A DNA stretch of 64,000 nt from CAVSWT01 sp963782985 (GCA_963782985.1 CAWALU010000014.1:248001-312000); one strand, 5' to 3'; numbered from the stretch's first letter, positions 34,129 through 43,143 are shown. The notes: generated from the sequence alone by a model not told the origin. Translations and numbers: made by a program.

Positions 34129-35301
34129 ATGAAAAATAAAAGTCTAACCATAAAATCAAAATTAAGTAATATACAAACCAGCGTCTTCTCAAAAATGACG
34201 AAGATGGCGATTGAATATAACGCACTTAATTTATCGCAAGGCTTCCCCGATATTAATCCTCCCGATGAGCTTTTGAAATTAGTTTCACATTATCAAAACA
34301 AAGGCTTCAATCAGTATGCGCCAATGACGGGAGTAAAAGAATTAAGGGAAAATATTTGTAAAAAAATTTCGACTCTATATCATCATAATTATAATCCCGA
34401 AACAGAAATAACAATTACCAGCGGCGCAACACAAGCTATATATACAGCAATAACCACACTCATAAATAAAAATGATGAAGTAATAATTTTTGAGCCAGCT
34501 TATGATTCCTATGTGCCTTCGGTTATTGCCTGCGGCGGTAAACCGGTATTCGTTCCTTTAACGTTCCCCCATTTTAAAATTGATTGGGAGCTGTTTGAAA
34601 AATCAATTACAAAAAAAACCAAACTTGTTATAATCAACTCACCACATAATCCTACCGGTTATGTAATAAGTAACGAGGATCTTAAAAAATTAGAAGATAT
34701 TCTGCAGGACAAAAAAATAATTATTATCAGCGATGAAGTTTACGAGCATATCGTGTTTGACGGAAAACAGCATATCAGCATTTCGCAGTCGGAGCAGCTT
34801 TCAAAAAAAGCATTTGTAATTTCATCTTTCGGAAAAACTTATCACACAACGGGATGGAAAGCAGGCTACTGCACCGCCCCTGAATTTATGATGAATGAAT
34901 TTAGAAAGTTTCATCAGTTTATTGTTTTTTCTGTTAATACACCAGTACAATATGCTTATGCTGATATTTTAAAAGATGATTCATATTATAAAGATTTGAG
35001 CAGTTTTTATCAGCAGAAAAGAGATTTTTTTATTGAGAAGATTTCCGATTCAAAATTTAAATTTAAACCGGCGGAAGGAACTTATTTTCAACTGCTTGAT
35101 TACTCAAATATTTCTGAAATGAATGATATAGATTTTACTGAATACTTAACTAAAGAAATTGGAATTGCTTCTATTCCGCTTTCACCTTTTTACAACAGCG
35201 CCGCTTACAAAAGTAAAATTATAAGAATTTGCTTTGCCAAAAATGAAAAAACCTTAAACGAAGCCGCAAACAAATTGAAGCTGATAAAAGAAGTTTTATA
35301 A
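34129..35301 (+). CDS. Class I/II pyridoxal-phosphate aminotransferase (YbdL-like)
   Basis: This 390-residue cytosolic aminotransferase starts at ATG 34129. An in-frame TTG 15 bases upstream is unlikely because nothing upstream supports it. The sequence follows the methionine/kynurenine aminotransferase subgroup: LNLSQGFPDINPP near the N-terminus, TSGATQAIYTAI, EPAYDSYVP, INSPHNPTGYV, the Asp/Tyr cofactor contacts in IISDEVYEHIVFD, and the Schiff-base lysine in SSFGKTYHTTGWKAGY. The final part has FRICFAK-like IIRICFAK with the carboxylate-binding Arg. YbdL prefers methionine, but the exact substrate here is not determinable. Confidence 0.85.
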   Translation: MKNKSLTIKSKLSNIQTSVFSKMTKMAIEYNALNLSQGFPDINPPDELLKLVSHYQNKGFNQYAPMTGVKELRENICKKISTLYHHNYNPETEITITSGATQAIYTAITTLINKNDEVIIFEPAYDSYVPSVIACGGKPVFVPLTFPHFKIDWELFEKSITKKTKLVIINSPHNPTGYVISNEDLKKLEDILQDKKIIIISDEVYEHIVFDGKQHISISQSEQLSKKAFVISSFGKTYHTTGWKAGYCTAPEFMMNEFRKFHQFIVFSVNTPVQYAYADILKDDSYYKDLSSFYQQKRDFFIEKISDSKFKFKPAEGTYFQLLDYSNISEMNDIDFTEYLTKEIGIASIPLSPFYNSAAYKSKIIRICFAKNEKTLNEAANKLKLIKEVL

Positions 35302-35311
35302 TAAATTATTT

Positions 35312-36415
35312 ATGACACAATCAAATTCCGATAGAAAATTTATTAAAGTTTTAAAAGATGATTTTCAAACAATCAGCTTTCAAAAAGACGTTAAGCGTGA
35401 ATTTAGAGAGCTGCGAAGTTTTTATATTACCGAGGAACAGAATAAACGCCTTGCTGAAATGAATCCCTTTCGGAAAAGTTTTCGTTTAACAATTTGGACG
35501 ATTAAAAGCCTATTCCTTTACTTAACCCCTTTGAGAAGATTGCTTACTGTTCTTGGACTTTTTTTACTCATATTCGGCAACAATTTTATTGTTATTAATG
35601 AAAATAGTACGCAGTCCAACAACATGGGACTATTGGGCGGCGCTTTTCTTTTTATTGTTTTAATGCTTGAGCTTAAAGATAAACTTTTAGCAAAAGATGA
35701 ACTTGAAGCCGGCAGAAAAGTACAGCAGGCTTTAATGCCGGAACAAAGCCCAAAAGTCAGCGGCTGGTCGGTTTGGCTTTACACGCGTCCCGCTAACGAA
35801 GTCGGTGGAGACTTAGTTGACTTTTTAAAAATTGGCGATACCAGAAACGGAATTGTTATTGGCGACGTTGCCGGCAAAGGTTTGCACGCAGCGTTGTTAA
35901 TGGCAAAACTGCAAGCTACAATTAGAGCAATCGCCGCAGATTATAATTCACTTTCTCGGCTTTGCACAAAAATAAATTCTATTTTTTTTCGCGACAGTCT
36001 TGCCAACATTTTTGCTTCCATGCTTTATCTCGAAATAAAACCCGATAACCCGCAAGTGCGTTTTGTTAATGCCGGACATTTGCCCCCTTATTTAATCCGG
36101 CAGCTTCCGGATGAAATAAAAGAGATTTCAAAAAGTAACCCAGCCATAGGTTTGATGAAAGATTTTTCTTATAACGAAGATGTTTTGGAATTGCAAAAAG
36201 GTGATATGATAATTGCATATTCTGATGGAGTTACAGAAGCACGAAATGAATACGGACAGTTTTTTGAAAAAGAAAGATTTGTAAAAGTTTTATCGCGGAT
36301 AAAAAATTATACTTTTGAAAATATCGGTCACGCCATAATTAATGAAGTTGATTATTTCGTCGGCGATAGTCCGGTAGTTGATGATTTGTCCTTAATAATT
36401 ATTAGGAAAGATTAG
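35312..36415 (+). CDS. Membrane-anchored SpoIIE/RsbU-type PP2C phosphatase
   Basis: This 367-residue protein has two hydrophobic spans at about 70-95 and 103-118, followed by a short linker (LEAGRKVQQALMPEQSP, the typical RsbU entry motif). A PP2C-like SpoIIE phosphatase domain spans about 145-365. Its metal-binding residues are visible in EVGGDLVDF, IGDVAGKGLHAALLMA and AYSDGVTEARN, ending in DDLSLIII. Such phosphatases act on anti-sigma-factor antagonists in partner-switching pathways. No kinase or antagonist gene is adjacent. The gene follows the aminotransferase by ten bases and ends before a strong terminator. Confidence 0.87.
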   Translation: MTQSNSDRKFIKVLKDDFQTISFQKDVKREFRELRSFYITEEQNKRLAEMNPFRKSFRLTIWTIKSLFLYLTPLRRLLTVLGLFLLIFGNNFIVINENSTQSNNMGLLGGAFLFIVLMLELKDKLLAKDELEAGRKVQQALMPEQSPKVSGWSVWLYTRPANEVGGDLVDFLKIGDTRNGIVIGDVAGKGLHAALLMAKLQATIRAIAADYNSLSRLCTKINSIFFRDSLANIFASMLYLEIKPDNPQVRFVNAGHLPPYLIRQLPDEIKEISKSNPAIGLMKDFSYNEDVLELQKGDMIIAYSDGVTEARNEYGQFFEKERFVKVLSRIKNYTFENIGHAIINEVDYFVGDSPVVDDLSLIIIRKD

Positions 36416-36430
36416 CATTAGTCTCTCTGA

Positions 36431-36469
36431 AAAAGTGAGGTTCTCCTTGAAGGAGAGCCTCACTTTTTT
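36431..36469 (+). terminator. Intrinsic terminator after the SpoIIE-type phosphatase gene
   Basis: The stem aaaagtgagg / cctcactttt continues inward as tctcc / ggaga across a one-base mismatch, with a loop of about four bases. A run of T follows on the right. It lies 15 bases after the stop codon. Confidence 0.85.
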
Positions 36470-36481
36470 AAACAACATTTT

Positions 36482-36500
36482 AGACGTTCTCAGAACGTCT
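36482..36500. repeat. Palindromic repeat agacgttctcagaacgtct
   Basis: This is a 19-base palindrome with 9-base arms. An identical 19-mer occurs at 39957-39975 as the last unit of a four-copy array, and in both places tacaaa follows closely. It is a member of a dispersed short palindrome family. Confidence 0.8.
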
Positions 36501-36511
36501 TTACAAAACGA

Positions 36512-36604
36512 CAAACCCTATTCCTTTAAACCTATTCTTATAGAATTACTAGTATTGAGGAAGTGGTTTTTAATCTGAAATGATTTCTTTTAGGAATTGG
36601 GCTT
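36512..36604. repeat. MITE-like repeat, copy 1
   Basis: This 93-bp element has imperfect inverted ends aaaccctattcct and aggaattgggctt. It matches copy 2 (36813-36907) over nearly its whole length, including ttcttatagaattact and the tttaatttgaaatga-type centre. No coding capacity. The gap 36416-36917 holds only the terminator, the palindrome, this pair and degenerate GC-centred palindromes (cccgaagggg, atgccgaaggcat). Confidence 0.7.
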
Positions 36605-36812
36605 GTCGGCGGATGGTTTTCTCTGCATTTAGAGGTCATGTCATACCTACGGTATATTTTAATTTTCTATTCAATTTATTCTACAATAGTGTCATCCATT
36701 TTGGATGAAGAAATTAAATCCCGAAGGGGATGAAATTTTTTTAGCAGAAGAATTAAAATAGGACATAGAATGCCGAAGGCATGAAATATTTTTCTTTGAC
36801 ACGTGAATTAAA

Positions 36813-36907
36813 CAAACCCAATTCCTTTAAAAGTATTCTTATAGAATTACTTGCATTGAGGAATTGAATTTTTAATTTGAAATGACCTTTTTTAGGAATT
36901 GGGTTTA
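36813..36907. repeat. MITE-like repeat, copy 2
   Basis: This 95-bp element is a direct repeat of 36512-36604. Its ends aaacccaattcct (36814-36826) and aggaattgggttt (36894-36906) are perfect 13-base inverted repeats. It lies directly against the 3' end of the UMF1-type transporter gene. The terminal inverted repeats and lack of coding sequence suggest a small non-autonomous element. Confidence 0.75.
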
Positions 36908-36917
36908 TAAATGTAGA

Positions 36918-38192
36918 TCAATTAGCGATAATTTCTTCTTCACTTTTTTTTATCTCCGGCGCTTCAACCTTCTGAAGAATAATTAATCCCGCGATAAAAA
37001 ATAATCCTATTGCCAAAGCAGCAAATCTTTCATTTGAAATATCGGAAATGATACCATAAAAAAGAGGTCCAACCACTGCGGAAGATTTTCCAAATAAGCC
37101 ATCGTAAAAACCAAAAAATTCTGCTTCTCTATTTTTTGGAGTAAGCAGCGCCATTAAACTTCTACTGCATGATTGTGAGGAACCGATTGATAATCCGGCT
37201 ACTAATCCAACAATGTAAAATTCAAAAACTGTCTGCACAACAAAAGCCCCGACAATAACTCCAATCCAAATAAATAAAGTAATCGTTATTGTTTTTTTTG
37301 GTCCGATATGATCCGAAATAATTCCAAACACAAACGAGCCGATTACGGCGGTGCTCTGCACAATCACAAAAAAATAAATTACTTCGGAGTCAGACATCTT
37401 TAAAATATTTGCGGCAAAGATTGAAGCAAATGCAATGATGGTTATTATGGCGTCGTTATATAAAAAAAACGCCGTCAAAAATCTTTTTATGGAAGGATAT
37501 TTCCCTTCTACAAAAATTGCTTTTAATGTTGCCAGACTTTTATTAATCCCAATTTTAATTACGTCGGTTTTTATTTTTTCTTTTACTTTCGGTTCGCTTA
37601 TAAATAAAAATAGCGGAACTGAAAAAACAAAAAAGAACGTCGCCGCAACTACAAAAGTTAATCTTATATAAAAATAATAATCTGGCGAAGTTTGATCGGG
37701 CAGCAAAAACATAATTATAATTAAAACCACAAGCGCGCCTACGTAGCCCATCGCAAAGCCGTAGCCGGAAACTCTTCCAAAGTTTTTCTTTTCGGTTAGA
37801 TTAGGAAGAAAGGCATCATAAAAAACTAAGCCCGCTTCAAATCCTATATTAGCAAGCACGAACAAAATTAAACCGAGAAGTACATCTCCCCTCTCCACAA
37901 AAAACATTAATGCAGTTGCAATAACAGATAGTAGAGTCAAGATAAGTAAAAATCTTTTTCGGTTTCGGGAGGCGTCCGCAATTGCGCCAAGAGGCGGACT
38001 TAAAATTGCAGCGATTACCATTGATATACTTACCGCAAGACCCCATAACCATTTTTGTCCTCCGGTTACATAATTGGAAAAATATTTTGAATAAATGACG
38101 GTAACTATAATTACGGAGAAGGCGGTGTTAGCAAAATCGAACAAAGTCCAAATGAAAATTTTGCTTTTATTTTTTATAGATAAGTCTGTCAC
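36918..38192 (-). CDS. MFS transporter, UMF1/Atg22-like family
   Basis: This 424-residue inner-membrane protein has about 12 hydrophobic helices. The opening IFIWTLFDFANTAFSVIIVT and the loop LSPPLGAIADASRNRKRFLL are typical of the UMF1-type major facilitator family, related to Atg22. ISDHIGPKKTITITLF is the matching loop in the second half. The substrate of bacterial members is not established, and amino-acid export has been suggested from the eukaryotic relatives. It follows nusB by ten bases on the same strand. The 3' end abuts a MITE-like repeat. Confidence 0.8.
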   Translation of the reverse strand: MTDLSIKNKSKIFIWTLFDFANTAFSVIIVTVIYSKYFSNYVTGGQKWLWGLAVSISMVIAAILSPPLGAIADASRNRKRFLLILTLLSVIATALMFFVERGDVLLGLILFVLANIGFEAGLVFYDAFLPNLTEKKNFGRVSGYGFAMGYVGALVVLIIIMFLLPDQTSPDYYFYIRLTFVVAATFFFVFSVPLFLFISEPKVKEKIKTDVIKIGINKSLATLKAIFVEGKYPSIKRFLTAFFLYNDAIITIIAFASIFAANILKMSDSEVIYFFVIVQSTAVIGSFVFGIISDHIGPKKTITITLFIWIGVIVGAFVVQTVFEFYIVGLVAGLSIGSSQSCSRSLMALLTPKNREAEFFGFYDGLFGKSSAVVGPLFYGIISDISNERFAALAIGLFFIAGLIILQKVEAPEIKKSEEEIIAN

Positions 38193-38202
38193 TTTAAGCG
38201 GC

Positions 38203-38685
38203 TTATTTTTTTTGTGAAGGACGGTTAATAGTTTCTTGCAGAAGTCCCCTTCCGGTTTTATCCAGCTTGTTGGAATTTTTTAATTCTGAAAGTACAGCGT
38301 CTAAAATTCCGTTAATAAATTTTCCGCTGCCTGCGGTGCTGTACTCTTTTGCAATTTCTATCGCTTCGTTAATAGAAACTTTCGGGGGAATATCGGGGAA
38401 ATGAATCAATTCGCAAAGTCCCATTCGCAATAAAATTTTATCAATTAAAGCAATGCGGTTCATTTCCCAATTATCAACTCTCTTTTTTATTTCATCATCC
38501 AAATCTTCTTGATGAATTAAAACTCTATTAATTAAATTATTGGCAAACTGTTTATCGGCTTCTTCGGGAACGTCAATTAAAATTCCATTAACCAAATTTG
38601 TAAGCGATTCTTTATTCAATTCATAAGCATAGAGTATTTGAAGAACTCTTTCTCTTACGCGTCGTCTTTTAAATGTGTGTGTCAT
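38203..38685 (-). CDS. nusB: Transcription antitermination factor NusB
   Basis: This 160-residue, all-helical RNA-binding protein takes part with NusE in antitermination of ribosomal RNA operons. It begins with the basic RRRVRERVLQILYAYEL, characteristic of NusB. The conserved C-terminal region includes LIDKILLRMGLCELIHFPDIPPKVSINEA and SAGSGKFINGILDAVL-like TAGSGKFINGILDAVLSEL. A Lys/Arg-rich tail of about 15 residues extends past the usual end. It is transcribed with the downstream UMF1-type transporter gene. Confidence 0.93.
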   Translation of the reverse strand: MTHTFKRRRVRERVLQILYAYELNKESLTNLVNGILIDVPEEADKQFANNLINRVLIHQEDLDDEIKKRVDNWEMNRIALIDKILLRMGLCELIHFPDIPPKVSINEAIEIAKEYSTAGSGKFINGILDAVLSELKNSNKLDKTGRGLLQETINRPSQKK

Positions 38686-38749
38686 AATCTCAATCAGTTT
38701 CTACAGGACATATTTTAGAAAAAATACTACATATTATTAAAGTCAATAG

Positions 38750-39775
38750 TTACAAAGCAAAGAGCCAAAAAATAGTTAATGCAATTGACTCTCTAAATTT
38801 ATAATAAATCTGGTTTCTAATATTTAATTTTAAATCAGATCCGGCAAAGGATGCTTTAATTTTATAAAAAGAACAAATTTCTTTTACCCTTGCAAGATGA
38901 TAATTATCCGAAATAATAACAATACTGCCAATGTTTGAATGATGGAATAAAAGATAATTTATAAAACTTATTTGTTCGGTAGTGGAAGTAGTATTTTCTT
39001 CCAGCCAAATATCATCGCTGCTTAATAATTTATTTTTTAGATAAATCAGCGCTGCTTTAGCTTCGCTTAACTCGCCGGGAGCGTTGCTTCCTGTTAGCTG
39101 TATTTTATCAATTATTTTATTTTGAAAAAGTTCAATAGCTTTGTCAACCCTTCCTGAAAGGCTTGGGCTTGGTTTATTGTTAGACCATACAGCCGCGCCT
39201 AAAACAACTCCCACTACTAATTTGTTATTTGTTCTATACGCATTAAAATTTTCTATATTCTGATTCAGATAAAAAAAAGTGAAAAGCAGCAAAGCCGCGC
39301 TGATGATGACGGAATAAAGTAAGGCTTTAATAACTACTAAATTTTTTATTTCAAAAATATTTAACCAGATTATAATTATTAATACAAACTGCAAAAATTG
39401 ATATAGCGAAAAAACAAATCCTTTTAAAACTGTAGAAAATGGATAGCCGAAAAAATAACCCCTACTATTTGTGTAGCTTGTAATAATTATAATTGCACAA
39501 GCGGCAAGCGCTATGGTAATTGCTATTACAAATCTTAAATAAAATGATGGATTAAAATTATTGGTTTTCTTAAGATAATTTATTGACAATCCTAAAATTA
39601 AAATTGCTATAAAAAATAAATTAAGAACGTTGCCAAAATAATTTATGCTGAATTCGCTTAAAGGAAATTTTTGATTTTTGTACTTCAAATAAAAAAGTAA
39701 AAATGTATCAGCAAGTAAAATTATAATTGATAATGAATAGTAAAATAATTTTTTATCTTTTTTTGAATTGACCAT
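38750..39775 (-). CDS. YdcF/DUF218-family protein with N-terminal membrane domain
   Basis: This 341-residue inner-membrane protein has five or six N-terminal spans (about 10-180: YSLSIIILLADTFLLFYL, IAILILGLSIN, FVIAITIALAACAIIIITS, VFSLYQFLQFVLIIIIW, ALLYSVIISAALLLFTFF). A DUF218/YdcF-like domain spans about 185-330, with LGAAVWSNNKPSPSLSGRVD, DKIQLTGS, WLEENTTSTTEQISF and IISDNYHLARV. ElyC and SanA relatives act in envelope integrity or vancomycin tolerance, but biochemical activity is unknown. It stands alone in its transcription unit, and its upstream region holds the palindrome array at 39835-39979. Confidence 0.78.
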   Translation of the reverse strand: MVNSKKDKKLFYYSLSIIILLADTFLLFYLKYKNQKFPLSEFSINYFGNVLNLFFIAILILGLSINYLKKTNNFNPSFYLRFVIAITIALAACAIIIITSYTNSRGYFFGYPFSTVLKGFVFSLYQFLQFVLIIIIWLNIFEIKNLVVIKALLYSVIISAALLLFTFFYLNQNIENFNAYRTNNKLVVGVVLGAAVWSNNKPSPSLSGRVDKAIELFQNKIIDKIQLTGSNAPGELSEAKAALIYLKNKLLSSDDIWLEENTTSTTEQISFINYLLFHHSNIGSIVIISDNYHLARVKEICSFYKIKASFAGSDLKLNIRNQIYYKFRESIALTIFWLFAL

Positions 39776-39834
39776 CTCTATTAGAAAAAGATTAATATTT
39801 GGAGAGGATAAAATACTAAAATAATTTTATTTAG

Positions 39835-39979
39835 GTAGAGACGTTTTGAGATCGTCTCTTGTTTCGAAAGATTAATGAGACGTTTTGAAAACGTATCATA
39901 ATTTTAATAGATGCATGAGACGCTTTGAGATCGTCTCTGGTTTTGAAAGCTTAATAAGACGTTCTCAGAACGTCTCTAC
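39835..39979. repeat. Four-copy array of a 20-25 bp palindrome
   Basis: Units near 39837-39859, 39875-39899, 39915-39938 and 39957-39979 follow gagacgttttgagaacgtctc with small changes. They are spaced 38-40 bases apart, with A/T-rich linkers containing related ttcgaaagattaat / ttgaaagcttaat. The last unit contains the same 19-mer as 36482-36500. No cas genes are present and the units are palindromes, so this is not CRISPR. Confidence 0.85.
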
Positions 39980-40000
39980 AAATGGAAATGCAAATTTATT

Positions 40001-41068
40001 TTAAAGATATTCGTTTAATTTATTAATCTTTAAATGGTCAACAACTTTTTTAACATCCTGACATTTATCTCTTCTCACTATTAATAAAGCATCGTCGGTA
40101 TTAATTACAATTAAGTTTTCAATTCCGATAGCGGCGGTAAATTTATTTGGAGAATAAATATATGAGTCCATTGTCATATCCGTGAAAACATTTCCCACAA
40201 GTGAATTGCCGTCGCCGTCTTTATTAGAAAGCTGATAAACCTCTTCCCAGCTTCCTACATCGCTCCAGGAAAAATTTCCTTTAGTTAAAAATACTTTTTT
40301 TGATTTTTCCATTATGCCGTAATCGATGGAAATATTTTTTATTTGTCCATAAACCTTAGCTACTGTTTTATCAAAATCTTCAGAATTAATTTTTTCTTTA
40401 ATAATATTTAGTCCATCGCTTAAATCAGGAATGTAATGTTTAATCTCCTCAAGAATAGCGTCCGCCCGCCAAATAAACATACCGCTGTTCCAAAGAAAAT
40501 CGCCGCTTTCAAAAAATCTAACTGCCGTAGCGTAATTTGGCTTTTCAGCAAAAGTAAAAACCTTAAAAATATTTTCGGCAACTTTACTCTCGTCAATTTG
40601 AATATAACCATAGCCCGTTTCAGGGCGCGTAGGAACAATTCCTATTGTAACCAATCCTTTGGCTTCATTTGCAAAAACAGCGGCGTTAGTAATTGTTTGA
40701 TGAAATGATTTTATATCATTAATAATATGATCAGCCGGCAGCACAACCATTACCGCGTCTTTATGTTTACTTTGAATAACTACAGACGCCAAACCAATAC
40801 AAGCTGCGGTGTTTCTGCCGAACGGCTCTTCAATTATATTTTCGTTGGGAATATTGGAAAGCTGATTAAGAATTTCATCTTTTTGAATTTTATTTGTAAT
40901 TATAAAAATGTTTTCTTCTTTAACCATTCCCTCTAATCTTTTTACCGTATCTTGAATTAAAGTATTTTCGCCAAAAATTTTTAACAACTGCTTGGGAGTT
41001 TTTTCTTTACTTCTGGGCCAAAACCTTGAACCAACGCCGCCCGCCATAATCACCGCAAATAATTCCAT
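40001..41068 (-). CDS. manC: Mannose-1-phosphate guanylyltransferase
   Basis: This 355-residue cytosolic nucleotidyltransferase makes GDP-mannose from mannose-1-phosphate and GTP. The nucleotide-binding motif AVIMAGGVGSRFWPRSKEKTPKQLL is at about 5-29. EEPFGRNTAACIGLA, VVLPADHII, TFAEKPN and GDFLWNSGMFIWRA follow in the family order, and NFSWSDVGSWEEVY is near residue 265. It lacks the C-terminal isomerase domain of bifunctional enzymes. Its start directly abuts the stop of an unrecognised 304-residue gene, placing it in an operon with alr. Confidence 0.92.
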   Translation of the reverse strand: MELFAVIMAGGVGSRFWPRSKEKTPKQLLKIFGENTLIQDTVKRLEGMVKEENIFIITNKIQKDEILNQLSNIPNENIIEEPFGRNTAACIGLASVVIQSKHKDAVMVVLPADHIINDIKSFHQTITNAAVFANEAKGLVTIGIVPTRPETGYGYIQIDESKVAENIFKVFTFAEKPNYATAVRFFESGDFLWNSGMFIWRADAILEEIKHYIPDLSDGLNIIKEKINSEDFDKTVAKVYGQIKNISIDYGIMEKSKKVFLTKGNFSWSDVGSWEEVYQLSNKDGDGNSLVGNVFTDMTMDSYIYSPNKFTAAIGIENLIVINTDDALLIVRRDKCQDVKKVVDHLKINKLNEYL

Positions 41069-41983
41069 CTAACTAAATTCCTTTACTTTTAATGTTTGAA
41101 TTTTTTTACCAAATTCTTCGGCTTTATTTAAATAATTTGTTATATCAACTTCCTTCCCGCGCACTACCGCGACTATAACAATTAAGCAGGCCCGCAGCGC
41201 TTCCACAATATCATTGCTAACAGCCAGCTTATCCGTATTAATTAAGAATAATGATTTCGAAATAATCTTGTGCATATTGGCAATAATTTCGAATCCAATT
41301 TTAGAAGAAAGCTCGCCGTTATTTTTCATTTGATGCGCATATTTTATTATTTCATTTTGATCAAAATTATTTTCAGAAATATTTTTAAGCAAAGCGTCAA
41401 TCGGCTTAATTGGTTTTAAAATTGACGTTTCATAATTCTGAAAAAATAAATCTTCATCTTCTTTATCTTCATCAAAAATTAATTTTTCTTTTATTGCATC
41501 GCTTTCAGATTTTTTTTCTGTTGATCCGGAAGTTTGAGCAAAAGGATTTTCATTTAATTTTCTTTTTGAAAGATCAACGCTAATTCCGTTTGTTTGAGAA
41601 TTTACTTCGGAAATATTTTTATTTTCTGCGTCGGAATTATTATAAATTTTTTGCAGCGCTTGCGCAAATGTTATGGGATTGACCATATCGAGCATGTGGC
41701 TCAAATCTTTTATTAGCCAGGAACTATGCTCTTTTATTTTGTCCGATAATTTAAATAGATCAATATGCGGCTGCGTAAGGTAAGCGTACACTTCATTAAG
41801 TCTGATGGCAAGCGTTGAAAGCTCTGTAACTTTTTTCATTTTCTTTAGATCGTTTTCTAAATCTTCCGACCTAATAATTAAATCGCGAAGCTGCGCCACC
41901 ACTTCAATTTTTTGATTGCTTAACCGAAGATTGTTTGAAGCCGTAGAAATACTTTGAATTATATATTGCTTTAAAAAATCCAT
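41069..41983 (-). CDS. Uncharacterised helical protein between alr and manC
   Basis: This 304-residue cytosolic protein has no signal or membrane segment. The first 115 residues are helical with heptad-like charge patterning (VVAQLRDLIIRSEDLENDLK). A Ser/Glu/Lys-rich, probably disordered linker spans about 118-185. A helical C-terminal region (about 190-300) includes IEALRACLIVIVAVVRGKEVD-like VEALRACLIVIVAVVRGKEV. I recognise no family. Its start overlaps the alr stop by one base (TGATG), and its stop abuts the manC start, so the three genes are translated from one message. The tight coupling is the only clue to function. Confidence 0.6.
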   Translation of the reverse strand: MDFLKQYIIQSISTASNNLRLSNQKIEVVAQLRDLIIRSEDLENDLKKMKKVTELSTLAIRLNEVYAYLTQPHIDLFKLSDKIKEHSSWLIKDLSHMLDMVNPITFAQALQKIYNNSDAENKNISEVNSQTNGISVDLSKRKLNENPFAQTSGSTEKKSESDAIKEKLIFDEDKEDEDLFFQNYETSILKPIKPIDALLKNISENNFDQNEIIKYAHQMKNNGELSSKIGFEIIANMHKIISKSLFLINTDKLAVSNDIVEALRACLIVIVAVVRGKEVDITNYLNKAEEFGKKIQTLKVKEFS

Positions 41984-43143
41984 CAGCTTTTCTTTTTCCG
42001 GACTGTATCGCTCTGTGAATAAACTCGCGGAATGCGTTTGCTAATATTGCAAGTTACTTCGTACGGAATTGTGTTCAATTTTTTACTCCAATCCCAAGCG
42101 TTTATAGTTAAGTTTTTATAACTGCCGAGTAGAATCACCTTATCGCCAACTTTAATATTTTCATTATCAATATCATACATAATCCTATCCATAGTTACTC
42201 TGCCAACCTGCCGAAAAAGTTTACCTTTAATAATAGCGTAAGCTTTGTTTGATAAATTTCTATTGAAGCCGTCAGCGTATCCTATCGGAACAGAAATAAT
42301 ATTAGTTTCTTTTTTAGAAATAAATATTCTGCCGTAGCTGACTGAATCGCCTTTATTAATTTTTTTAATGGAAGCCGCATAAGATATTATTGACATAACC
42401 GGTTTCAAAGGAATTGACTCGCTTGTTTGCAGCGAAGGATAATAACCATAAAGTGAAATTCCCGGACGCACCATATCAAAATATGAATCAGGCAAATCTA
42501 AAATGGCTCCGCTGTTAGCCGCGTGGGCAAGTCCATAATTAATATTTTTTTCTTTAAGTTGATTTATTAATTGAGTGAATCTAAGCAGCTGAAGATTTGC
42601 AAATTTTTTATCCTTCTCATCCGATGTAGCAAAATGAGTATAAATTCCATCAATAATAAAATTTTTATTTTTGCTTAATTTTTTAATGAACTGAAAAGCG
42701 TCTTTAAAGCTTATGCCAAGCCGACTCATCCCCGTATCAACATTAATATGAACTTTTACTTTAAACTCTTTTTTATTTTTGATTGTAGTTTTTTTTAAAG
42801 AGCTTAAAATATTTTTAATATGCCGGTCTTCAAATACAGTGGGAATTAAATCATATTCAAATATCGAATTCATTTCATCTTTAACGAAAGGTTCAAATAC
42901 AAGAATCGGCTGTTTAATTTTTAACTTTCGTAAATCGGCGGCTTCTTCCGGCAAAGCAACCCCAAAATATTCGGGGCTTTTATTTTTAAATGAATTGAGC
43001 GCCTTAACAGTTTCACTCATTCCATGACCGTAAGCGTCGGCTTTAACAACCGCCATTATTTTTACGTCCCCCACTTTCCGTTTTATATTAATGAAATTTT
43101 TTTTGAGATTAGAAATATTTATATCGGCAAACGTAGAGCGCAT
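41983..43143 (-). CDS. alr: Alanine racemase
   Basis: This 386-residue cytosolic pyridoxal-phosphate enzyme makes D-alanine for peptidoglycan. The cofactor lysine is Lys34 in AVVKADAYGHG. HINVDTGMSRLGI and YTHFATSDEKD follow in the barrel. The C-terminal beta domain contains the catalytic tyrosine in KGDSVSYGRIFISKK and IISVPIGYADGFNR, and the end contains VTMDRIMYDI and NTIPYEVTCNISKRIPRVY. It is the first gene of a tightly coupled operon with an unknown gene and manC. It faces away from the nuo operon, so the 445-base gap upstream must hold its promoter. Confidence 0.93.
   Translation of the reverse strand: MRSTFADINISNLKKNFINIKRKVGDVKIMAVVKADAYGHGMSETVKALNSFKNKSPEYFGVALPEEAADLRKLKIKQPILVFEPFVKDEMNSIFEYDLIPTVFEDRHIKNILSSLKKTTIKNKKEFKVKVHINVDTGMSRLGISFKDAFQFIKKLSKNKNFIIDGIYTHFATSDEKDKKFANLQLLRFTQLINQLKEKNINYGLAHAANSGAILDLPDSYFDMVRPGISLYGYYPSLQTSESIPLKPVMSIISYAASIKKINKGDSVSYGRIFISKKETNIISVPIGYADGFNRNLSNKAYAIIKGKLFRQVGRVTMDRIMYDIDNENIKVGDKVILLGSYKNLTINAWDWSKKLNTIPYEVTCNISKRIPRVYSQSDTVRKKKS

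Noticed and set aside
39835..39979. CRISPR array
   Set aside because: The units are imperfect palindromes that vary from copy to copy, and the linkers are related to each other and do not form unique spacers.
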